A stretch of DNA of 6,175 nucleotides from an uncultured Cetobacterium sp. GTDB taxonomy: Bacteria > Fusobacteriota > Fusobacteriia > Fusobacteriales > Fusobacteriaceae. The stretch spans positions 1 through 6,175 of the forward strand of contig CAAFWD010000027.1 in assembly GCA_900766645.1 (NCBI GenBank), in the 5' to 3' direction. Position 1 is the first letter of the stretch, and every line of letters begins with the position of its first letter. Made by a program: the position numbers and the translations under genes. Positions 1 to 5,890 of the stretch are shown here, in pieces. A model generated the notes under the pieces. The model saw nothing but the letters and a program-made list of their open reading frames with translations, had not been told where the DNA came from and did not search any database.

Positions 1-881
1 CAAAAGTTGTTGTTGTGGATTCTATTCAAACTCTTTATAATTCAGAGGTGGACTCAATTCCAGGAACACCAACTCAAATAAGAGAATGTACTTTAAAAAT
101 AGTAGAATTAGCTAAAAAAAATGAAGTATCATTCTTTATTGTAGGGCACATAACTAAGGATGGAAAAGTAGCTGGTCCGAAACTTTTAGAACACATGGTA
201 GATGCAGTGTTTCAGTTTGAGGGAGAAGAGGGTCTATTCTATAGAATACTTAGAAGTCAAAAAAATAGATTTGGATCTACAAATGAATTGGCAGTTTTTA
301 GTATGGAGGACAATGGAATTCAAGAGGTAAAAAATTCTTCAGAATTTTTTTTAAGTGAAAGAGATGAAAAAAATATAGGAAGTATGGTAGTTCCAGTGTT
401 AGAAGGAACTAAAGTTTTTTTATTAGAGATTCAGACGCTATTAACAGAATGTACCATAGGAATACCCAAAAGAATTGTTCAAGGGTTTGATAGAAATAGA
501 ATGCAAATATTAACAGCTATTGCTGAAAAGAGAATGAATCTTCATCTAGGAATGAAAGACTTATTTATAAATATTCCGGGAGGACTTTATATAAAAGATC
601 CAGCAGCGGATTTAGGAGCATTAATCTCTATTGTATCTTTATATAGAAATGTTCCCATTAGCCAAAAAATAGCAGCAATAGGTGAGCTTGGATTAAGAGG
701 AGAAATAAGAAAGGCTTTTTTTATAGAAAAAAGACTTAGAGAGTTAGAAAAACTTGGATTTAAAGGTGTGTACGTACCTGAAGCCAATAGAAAAGAGATA
801 GAAAAAAATAATTATAAATTGAAAATTATATATTTAAAAAACTTAGAAGAATTTTTAGAAAGGATGAGTAAAGATGAATAG
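1..881 (+). CDS. radA: DNA repair protein RadA (Sms), 3' part only
   Basis: The reading frame is open from the window edge (first whole codon at 3) to TAG at 879-881, giving 292 visible residues. RadA proteins are usually about 450 residues, so the N-terminal zinc finger and Walker A motif lie upstream. The visible part opens with a Walker B strand, VVVVDSIQT (bases 6-32). It continues with the RadA signature KNRFG at 261-275. The C-terminal half is Lon-protease-like, with NRMQ..AIAEKR, then PAADLGAL from base 600 where Lon has its catalytic serine region, and GELGLRGEIR. RadA is known as a RecA-like, DnaB-type helicase that drives branch migration in recombination; the Lon-like domain is a non-proteolytic ring scaffold. 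The GTG at 15 is an internal valine codon, not the start. The gene overlaps disA by 8 bases, an arrangement shared with Bacillus-type radA-disA operons. Identification is very secure. Confidence 0.96.
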   Translation, partial: KVVVVDSIQTLYNSEVDSIPGTPTQIRECTLKIVELAKKNEVSFFIVGHITKDGKVAGPKLLEHMVDAVFQFEGEEGLFYRILRSQKNRFGSTNELAVFSMEDNGIQEVKNSSEFFLSERDEKNIGSMVVPVLEGTKVFLLEIQTLLTECTIGIPKRIVQGFDRNRMQILTAIAEKRMNLHLGMKDLFINIPGGLYIKDPAADLGALISIVSLYRNVPISQKIAAIGELGLRGEIRKAFFIEKRLRELEKLGFKGVYVPEANRKEIEKNNYKLKIIYLKNLEEFLERMSKDE

Positions 882-1935
882 CCCAGAATTTTTAGAGATC
901 CTTTCTCTTTTGGCTCCAGGGACAAAATTGAGAGAGGGGATACACAATATATTAGATGGAGAAATGGGAGCACTTATTGTTGTAGGTCTTGATGGAGAGG
1001 TTCAAAAGATAATGGATGGAGGATTTGAAATAGATTGCGAATATACTCCAGAGAGAATATTTGAGCTTTCTAAAATGGATGGGGCAATAATATTAGATTC
1101 TGAAATAGAAAAAATCCATTCAGCAAATGTTCATTTACAACCAAGCATGAGATTTTCTACAAACGAAAGTGGGACAAGACATAGAACAGCTCAAAGAGTG
1201 GCTAAACAAACTGATAAATTAGTAATTGCTATATCTGAAAGAAAAAAAGTTATAACAATTTATAAAGGGGAAATGAAGCGTAGACTAAGAAGTACAGCAG
1301 AACTAATGAGTGAGGCATCACAGGGATTAAACACATTAGAGCGTTATAGATTTGTTTTAGATAAAGCATTGAGTAATCTAACAATATTGGAATTAGATGA
1401 TTTAGTAACTTTATATGAGGTTACAGTTGTTTTACAAAGATTTGAAAAGGTTACAAGAATTTTCCAAGAAATGAATACATATATGATAGAACTTGGAGTA
1501 GATGGAAGATTGGTAAAGTTACATTTAAATGATCTTATTCAAGATATCGAAAGTGAAAAAGAGGATTTTTTAAGAGATTATTGGAATGACATAAATGAAC
1601 CATTTAATTTAGAAGAGGTAACAGAGAGGCTTGCAAAATTAACTGACGATGAGTTAAAAGAATTAGAAAAATTATCTTCTGTTTTAGATTATGGAAAAAC
1701 ATATTCAGCTTTAGGAAATAGAGTAACTCCTAAAGGGTATAGAATATTAGATAAAATTACAAAGTTAACAAAAAGAGATATAGAAAAAATTGTTCAAACA
1801 TATGGAAACCTTTCTAAAATTCAAGAAGCTTCGATAGAAGAATTGTTAGAAATAAAAGGAATAAGTAAGTTTAAAATAAAGGCAATACAAGCAGGATTAA
1901 AAAGATTAAAAGTGACAGTTGAACTAGAGAAATAA
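874..1935 (+). CDS. disA: DNA integrity scanning protein DisA (diadenylate cyclase)
   Basis: DisA condenses two ATP into cyclic di-AMP and scans DNA for branched recombination intermediates, which inhibit the cyclase. The 353-residue length is normal for the family. The N-terminal DAC domain spans about residues 1-145 and carries both catalytic motifs: DGA at 69-71 (in KMDGAIILD) and the ATP-binding GTRHRTA at 100-106. A charged helical linker follows. A C-terminal helix-hairpin-helix DNA-binding domain covers about 308-345, with the hairpin near EIKGISKFK. The ATG at 874 is inside the end of radA and is preceded by AAAGGATGA at 859-866; the ATG at 864 is in the radA frame and stops at once. 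The overlap suggests translational coupling to radA. In Bacillus subtilis RadA binds DisA and lowers its activity, so joint expression makes sense. All key residues are present. Transcription ends at the hairpin just downstream. Confidence 0.97.
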   Translation: MNSPEFLEILSLLAPGTKLREGIHNILDGEMGALIVVGLDGEVQKIMDGGFEIDCEYTPERIFELSKMDGAIILDSEIEKIHSANVHLQPSMRFSTNESGTRHRTAQRVAKQTDKLVIAISERKKVITIYKGEMKRRLRSTAELMSEASQGLNTLERYRFVLDKALSNLTILELDDLVTLYEVTVVLQRFEKVTRIFQEMNTYMIELGVDGRLVKLHLNDLIQDIESEKEDFLRDYWNDINEPFNLEEVTERLAKLTDDELKELEKLSSVLDYGKTYSALGNRVTPKGYRILDKITKLTKRDIEKIVQTYGNLSKIQEASIEELLEIKGISKFKIKAIQAGLKRLKVTVELEK

Positions 1936-1965
1936 AAAGTCTACTCGAAAAGAGTAGATTTTTTT
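1936..1965 (+). terminator. Intrinsic terminator of the radA-disA operon
   Basis: A perfect 7-bp stem, TCTACTC (1940-1946) with GAGTAGA (1952-1958), closes a GAAAA loop. It is followed at once by seven Ts (1959-1965). Upstream As (1935-1938) can extend the stem against the T tract. It begins one base after the disA stop codon, so it ends the radA-disA transcript and separates it from the copper operon. Confidence 0.9.
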
Positions 1966-1974
1966 ATAAAATTA

Positions 1975-1983
1975 TGTTATATT
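1975..1983 (+). promoter_or_regulatory. Extended -10 promoter of copA-csoR
   Basis: TG at 1975-1976, one base, then TATATT at 1978-1983 forms an extended -10 element. At 17-bp spacing the -35 position is TAGATT (1955-1960), a poor match that falls in the 3' arm of the disA terminator, so the promoter would rely on the extended -10. Transcription would start near 1990, inside the palindromic operator, leaving a leader of about 32 bases with AGGAGG at 2010-2015. This is inferred from sequence only. Confidence 0.55.
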
Positions 1984-2004
1984 TACCATAGGGTACTACC
2001 CTAT
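1984..2004 (+). promoter_or_regulatory. Candidate CsoR operator (copper-responsive)
   Basis: ATAGGGTA-C-TACCCTAT (1988-2004) is a perfect 17-bp inverted repeat around a central C. A second inverted repeat, TACC-ATAG-GGTA (1984-1995), overlaps its left arm. CsoR-family repressors bind G-tract/C-tract palindromes in promoters. This one covers the predicted transcription start and lies just upstream of a CopA gene that is linked to a csoR gene. The assignment rests on sequence form and context. The order within the longer palindrome (G tract first, then C tract) is opposite to the usual TACCC...GGGTA layout, although the shorter repeat has the usual order. Confidence 0.72.
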
Positions 2005-2021
2005 AAAGTAGGAGGTTTTTT

Positions 2022-4499
2022 ATGGAAAAGAAATATAAACTAGGAAATGTAACATGTCAAAGTTGTGTATCATTAATTGAAAAAGTTTTAGGTTCTTTAG
2101 AAGGAATAGAGGAAGTTAAAGTAAATCTAGCAACAGAAGAGATGAATGTAAAGTATAATGAAGAAATAATTTCTGAAAAAACTTTTATAGATAAAATGGA
2201 AGCTCTAGGGTATTCTGCAAAAGAGATAAAAAAATTAAAAACAACAGTTTTTGCAATAAAGGGACTTAGTTGTCAAAGTTGTGTATCTACTGTAGAGAAA
2301 ACAGTTGGGAATTTAAAAGGTGTAGAAGAAATTACAGTTAATTTAGCAACAGAAAAAGCTAAAGTAATTTATGATCCCTTAGAGATAAAATTATCAGAAA
2401 TATTTAGCTTTATAGAAAAATTTGGATATAAAGGCGAAAAGATAATAGAAGAAAATGTAGATGAACAAGAAAAAGAACAAGAAAAAGAACTAAAAAAAGA
2501 GTTTAATGAATTTTTAGTGGCTATAATATTTGGATTTATAATATTTTATATATCTATGGGAACGATGATGGGAATGCCTGTTCCAAATTTTATGCATTAT
2601 GATGTTAATCCTAAATTATTTGCGACAATACAGTTGGTGTTATCTCTTCCAGTGATATATGTGGGAAGAAGATTTTACATAGTAGGATTGAAAAAATTAA
2701 GAATGGGTGCTCCTAATATGGATTCTCTAATAGCATTAGGAACGGGAGCAGCATTTGTTTATAGTTTTTATAGTACAATAAGAGTTTATCTAGGAAGTTT
2801 TGGAGATGTACATCATTTATATTATGAATCGGGTGTTGTTATAATAGCATTAATATCTTTAGGAAAATATCTAGAAAAAGTTTCTAAAGGAAAAACTTCT
2901 GAAGCAATAAAAAAACTTATGAACCTACAAAGTAAAAGAGCGAATCTGTATAGAGATAAAATTGTAGTAACTGTTGATATAGATGAGGTAGAGCCGGGAG
3001 ATGTATTACTTATAAAACCTGGAGAATCTGTACCCGCAGATGGAATTGTTGTAGATGGAGTTTCAAGTGTAGATGAATCTATGTTAACAGGAGAAAGTAT
3101 TCCTGTTAAAAAAATTGTAAATTCTAAAGTGTTTGGAGCTACTATAAATGGAACAGGAAGTTTAAAAGTAAAAGTAACAGCAACAGGAAGTGGAACGATT
3201 CTTTCTAAGATAATAAAATTAGTTGAAAATGCTCAAAGTTCAAGAGCACCAATAGCAAGAATGGCAGATGTAATTTCCGGTTACTTTGTACCTGTAGTTA
3301 TTGGGATAGCAATATTATCAAGTTTATCGTGGTACTTATTAGCAGTTTCAGGAGTTATTCATTTAGATGATCCAACAGTATTTTCACTAAAAATATTAAT
3401 ATCTGTTTTAGTAATAGCGTGTCCGTGTTCTTTAGGATTAGCTACACCTACAGCAATAATGGTAGGAACAGGAAGAGGGGCTGAACTTGGAATCTTAATA
3501 AAATCAGGAGAAGCTTTAGAAAAGGCCTACAAAATTGATACTGTAGTTTTTGATAAAACAGGAACAATAACAGCAGGAAAACCCACAGTGACAGATATAG
3601 TCGGAAAAAAACTAAAAGAGGATATATTGTTAAAAGTTGTAGGAAGTTTAGAACAAAATTCAGAACATCCTTTAGGAGAAGCGATTTTAAGAGAGGTAAA
3701 TATCAGAGGATTAGAGCTTTATACTGTTAGAAACTTTATGTCTAAAACAGGGAAGGGAATAGTTGGAATTTTAGAAAATACACCTGTTGGAGATGTAGAA
3801 GTTTTAGTTGGAAATGAAAAATTAATGGAAAGATATCAAATAGATATATCTGAATATAAAAAAGAAAGCGAGCATCTTTTTGAGCAGGGAAAAACAATTG
3901 TTTATGTGGCAACTAAAAAGGGATATTTAGGTCTTATTGCAATAGCGGATAAATTAAAAGAAAACTCAAAAGAGACAATAAAAGAGTTACAAAATATTGG
4001 AATAGAAGTTATAATGCTGACTGGAGATAATGAAAAAACAGCAAAAGCTATTGCTAAAGAAGTTGGAGTTGACAAGGTTATAGCAGAAGTTAGTCCTGAA
4101 GGGAAATATGAGGAGATAATAAAACTTCAAAACATTGGAAAAAAGGTTGCCATGGTAGGGGATGGAATAAATGATTCTCCAGCTTTAACTCAAGCTGATA
4201 TAGGAATTGCAGTAGGTAGTGGAACAGATATTGCAATGGAAAGCTCTGATATTGTATTGATGAGTAAAGATGTTAAAGATGTTCCAAAAGCAATAGAATT
4301 AAGTAGAGCAACAATGAAAAATATAAAACAAAATTTATTCTGGGCATTTATTTATAATGGATTAGGAATACCAATTGCGGCAGGAATACTTTACCCTATA
4401 ACAGGGCATTTATTAAATCCGATGATAGCAGGAGGAGCTATGGCTATGAGTTCTGTATCAGTTGTATCAAATGCCTTGAGATTAAAATGGTTTAAATAA
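2022..4499 (+). CDS. copA: Copper-exporting P-type ATPase CopA (P1B-1)
   Basis: This is an 825-residue integral membrane pump that uses ATP to export Cu(I) from the cytoplasm. Two N-terminal HMA metal-binding domains carry CQSC at 12-15 and 84-87. A charged linker (about 143-164) leads to eight predicted membrane segments (about 165-181, 198-218, 233-257, 268-284, 417-445, 455-480, 770-790, 795-818). The actuator domain has TGES at 356-359. The membrane metal site is CPC at 467-469. The ATP-binding and phosphorylation domains show DKTGT (511-515, phosphorylated D511), SEHP (547-550), TGD (667-669) and GDGIND (713-718). YN at 778-779 and MSS at 809-811 in the last two membrane segments fit Cu(I)/Ag(I) specificity rather than Zn, Cd or Co. 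AGGAGG lies six bases before the ATG. The gene is first in an operon with csoR and no catalytic motif is missing. Silver may also be transported; no separate CopZ chaperone gene is visible. Confidence 0.97.
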   Translation: MEKKYKLGNVTCQSCVSLIEKVLGSLEGIEEVKVNLATEEMNVKYNEEIISEKTFIDKMEALGYSAKEIKKLKTTVFAIKGLSCQSCVSTVEKTVGNLKGVEEITVNLATEKAKVIYDPLEIKLSEIFSFIEKFGYKGEKIIEENVDEQEKEQEKELKKEFNEFLVAIIFGFIIFYISMGTMMGMPVPNFMHYDVNPKLFATIQLVLSLPVIYVGRRFYIVGLKKLRMGAPNMDSLIALGTGAAFVYSFYSTIRVYLGSFGDVHHLYYESGVVIIALISLGKYLEKVSKGKTSEAIKKLMNLQSKRANLYRDKIVVTVDIDEVEPGDVLLIKPGESVPADGIVVDGVSSVDESMLTGESIPVKKIVNSKVFGATINGTGSLKVKVTATGSGTILSKIIKLVENAQSSRAPIARMADVISGYFVPVVIGIAILSSLSWYLLAVSGVIHLDDPTVFSLKILISVLVIACPCSLGLATPTAIMVGTGRGAELGILIKSGEALEKAYKIDTVVFDKTGTITAGKPTVTDIVGKKLKEDILLKVVGSLEQNSEHPLGEAILREVNIRGLELYTVRNFMSKTGKGIVGILENTPVGDVEVLVGNEKLMERYQIDISEYKKESEHLFEQGKTIVYVATKKGYLGLIAIADKLKENSKETIKELQNIGIEVIMLTGDNEKTAKAIAKEVGVDKVIAEVSPEGKYEEIIKLQNIGKKVAMVGDGINDSPALTQADIGIAVGSGTDIAMESSDIVLMSKDVKDVPKAIELSRATMKNIKQNLFWAFIYNGLGIPIAAGILYPITGHLLNPMIAGGAMAMSSVSVVSNALRLKWFK
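2031..2438 (+). repeat. Duplicated HMA domain coding units in copA
   Basis: The two HMA domains of CopA are in exact register 72 codons (216 bases) apart. TGTCAAAGTTGTGTATC occurs identically at 2055-2071 and 2271-2287, encoding the metal-binding CQSCVS. VNLATE and its TTAGCAACAGAA-like coding sequence recur at the same offset (residues 34-39 and 106-111). The units are otherwise diverged. The boundaries given are approximate domain edges. Confidence 0.75.
2463..2490 (+). repeat. 12-bp in-frame tandem repeat in the CopA linker
   Basis: GAACAAGAAAAA is present twice in tandem (2463-2474 and 2475-2486), followed by a further GAAC. It encodes EQEKEQEKE (residues 148-156) in the hydrophilic linker between the second HMA domain and the first membrane segment. 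Because the unit is four codons long, gain or loss of copies would keep the frame. Confidence 0.85.
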
Positions 4500-4511
4500 A
4501 AGAGGTGGAAT

Positions 4512-4799
4512 ATGGAAAATAATTGTAACAGTAAAATATGTGAAGATAAAAAAAAGTTAATAACAAGAGCTAACCGTATAGAAGGTCAGGTTAGAGGAAT
4601 AAAAAAAATGATAGAAAATGAGGAATATTGTGATGATATATTAAATCAAATATCATCAGTAAAGGCAGCTCTTGATGGAATGGCAAAAGTTATACTAGAA
4701 AACCATCTAAGGAAGTGTGTTGTATCAGGTATAAAAAACAATGAAGAGAACAAAGTAATCGATGAACTTATATATACTTTAGGGAAAATGATGAAATAA
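4512..4799 (+). CDS. csoR: Copper-sensing transcriptional repressor CsoR
   Basis: This is a 95-residue all-helical DNA-binding protein of the CsoR/RcnR (DUF156) family. The family hallmark ANRIEGQVRGI lies at 20-30. The metal ligands are C40, H65 and C69, with the exact 25- and 4-residue offsets of the Cu(I) site in characterised CsoR proteins (Bacillus C45, H70, C74). This Cys-His-Cys set argues for Cu(I) sensing rather than nickel (RcnR) or formaldehyde (FrmR). Known CsoR proteins are tetramers that leave DNA when copper binds. The start is supported by AGAGGTGG at 4501-4508. Only 12 bases separate it from the copA stop, so it should be co-transcribed and repress its own operon through the palindrome at 1984-2004. 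An unusual feature is an extra cysteine pair, C5 and C10, before the first helix. Confidence 0.94.
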   Translation: MENNCNSKICEDKKKLITRANRIEGQVRGIKKMIENEEYCDDILNQISSVKAALDGMAKVILENHLRKCVVSGIKNNEENKVIDELIYTLGKMMK

Positions 4800-4802
4800 A
4801 TC

Positions 4803-4831
4803 TTCAAATTCCAAACATAATATGTTATTAT
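4803..4831 (+). promoter_or_regulatory. Predicted promoter of the bmp gene
   Basis: TTCAAA (4803-4808) is a 4-of-6 match to the -35 consensus. After a 17-bp spacer comes TATTAT (4826-4831), preceded by TG at 4823-4824, so the -10 is extended. Transcription would start near 4838, giving a leader of about 25 bases with AGGAGG at 4852-4857. TATAAT at 4840-4845 is a better -10 match, but its start would fall in the ribosome binding site and it has no -35 partner. No terminator is visible between csoR and this promoter, so some readthrough from the copper operon is possible. Confidence 0.5.
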
Positions 4832-4846
4832 TATATTAATATAATA
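4829..4846. repeat. Perfect 18-bp A/T palindrome in bmp leader region
   Basis: TATTATATTAATATAATA is identical to its reverse complement. It overlaps the predicted -10 and start region of bmp. A second palindrome, AACATA-A-TATGTT (4814-4826), sits in the -35/-10 spacer. Either could be an operator, but palindromes arise easily in such AT-rich DNA. Confidence 0.5.
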
Positions 4847-4862
4847 TATTTAGGAGGATGTC

Positions 4863-5831
4863 ATGAGAAAAATAGTTACTTTTGTTATGTCAATGATGTT
4901 AGCAATTGGATTATTTGCAGCAAAACCATTAAAAGTTGGAATAGTTTTATCTACAGGTGGACTTGGAGATAAGTCATTTAACGATGCAGCTTATAGAGGA
5001 TTAGAAAAGGCAGAAAAAGAACTAGGGATAAAATTTAAATATGTTGAGCCAGCTTCTCCAGCTGAGGATGAGGAATTCTTAAGAGAATATGCAGAAGCAG
5101 GATATGATTTAATAATTGCAACTGGATTCCAGATGACACAGTCTGCAAAGACAGTGGCGGCGGATTACCCAGAAATTAAATTTGTTATGATTGACGATGT
5201 TGTAGATTTACCAAATGTAAAATCTTTAACATTTAAAGAGGAAGAAGGATCATTCTTAGTTGGAGCTGTAGCAGGATTGATGACTAAGAATAATGCTGTA
5301 GGATTTGTTGGGGGAATGGAAAATCCATTAATTAAGAAATTTGAAGTTGGATTTGAGCAAGGAGCTAAATATGTAAATCCAGATGTGAAATTCTACTCAG
5401 TTTATACAACAGGACCTAATCCATTTAATGACCCTGTAAGAGGAAAAGAAAATGCAGTTTCTGAAATTAACCAAGGAGCAGATGTAATTTACCATGCAGC
5501 TGGTGGAACTGGTATGGGAGTTATTGCAGCAGCTAAAGAAAAGGGAGTTTATGCGATAGGAGTTGACTCTAATCAAGATGGTGTAGAGCCAGGAACAGTT
5601 TTAACATCAATGTTAAAAAATGTTGACGTAGCTGTATTTGATACTATTGAAAGCTTAACTAAAAATAACGAGTTTAAATCAGGAGTTGCTGTTTACGGAG
5701 TGAAAGAGAATGGTGTAGGAACTACAGAATTTGAATTTACAAAAGATATAATTGGTGCAGATAACATTGCAAAGATTCAAGAGATAAAAGAAAAAATAAC
5801 TTCAGGTGAAATTGTAGTTAAAGACAAATAG
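4863..5831 (+). CDS. BMP family (PnrA-like) nucleoside-binding protein
   Basis: This 322-residue exported solute-binding protein belongs to the BMP/PnrA/TmpC family, which captures purine nucleosides outside the inner membrane for an ABC transporter. A signal peptide covers about residues 1-20 (MRKIV, a hydrophobic core, then GLFAAKP); cleavage is likely after A19 or A20. The mature fold shows GGLGDKSFND (32-41), VMIDD (108-112), FVGGMENP (148-155), HAAGGTGMG (211-219) and GVDSNQ (233-238), all typical of ligand-binding loops in this family. There is no cysteine anywhere in the protein, so it cannot be a lipoprotein like most relatives and is probably soluble in a periplasm. The start follows AGGAGG at 4852-4857. 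The neighbour deoB acts on nucleoside-derived pentose phosphates, which supports a nucleoside ligand. No permease or ATPase genes are in view. Family assignment is firm; the exact ligand is inferred. Confidence 0.9.
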   Translation: MRKIVTFVMSMMLAIGLFAAKPLKVGIVLSTGGLGDKSFNDAAYRGLEKAEKELGIKFKYVEPASPAEDEEFLREYAEAGYDLIIATGFQMTQSAKTVAADYPEIKFVMIDDVVDLPNVKSLTFKEEEGSFLVGAVAGLMTKNNAVGFVGGMENPLIKKFEVGFEQGAKYVNPDVKFYSVYTTGPNPFNDPVRGKENAVSEINQGADVIYHAAGGTGMGVIAAAKEKGVYAIGVDSNQDGVEPGTVLTSMLKNVDVAVFDTIESLTKNNEFKSGVAVYGVKENGVGTTEFEFTKDIIGADNIAKIQEIKEKITSGEIVVKDK

Positions 5832-5837
5832 AAATTA

Positions 5838-5869
5838 GGGGGCTGATCTGTGATGATCAGCCTTTTGTT
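5838..5869 (+). terminator. GC-rich hairpin between bmp and deoB
   Basis: GGCTGATC (5841-5848) pairs perfectly with GATCAGCC (5855-5862) around a six-base loop, and G-U pairs can lengthen the stem. It is followed by TTTTGTT. The T run is short and interrupted, so termination may be partial, letting some transcripts continue into deoB, whose ATG lies only 28 bases after the stem. It could also stabilise the 3' end of the bmp message. Confidence 0.75.
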
Positions 5870-5890
5870 ACCTTATGGAAAGGAGAAAAA

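Noticed and set aside
15..17. GTG as the start of a 288-residue RadA-like protein
   Set aside because: The frame is open to the window edge and the upstream residues KVVV continue the Walker B strand. The gene is cut by the window and the GTG is an internal valine codon.
587..787. Minus-strand open frame of 66 codons inside radA
   Set aside because: It lies wholly within the conserved Lon-like part of radA, has low-complexity Ser/Pro-rich translation, and has no ribosome binding site or family resemblance. It is a shadow of the real gene.
1988..2021. Operator palindrome plus the T run before the copA ATG as an attenuator
   Set aside because: A stem of ATAGGG/CCCTAT with a five-base loop can be drawn, but the six Ts lie 11 bases after it, past the ribosome binding site, and are not adjacent as in an intrinsic terminator. 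The operator reading is better supported.
4392..4408. TACCCTAT plus a downstream AGGG inside copA, resembling a CsoR half-site about 110 bases before csoR
   Set aside because: It encodes the YPITG stretch in the last membrane hairpin of CopA, and no promoter follows it before csoR. Chance similarity is the simpler explanation, although a footprint could test it.
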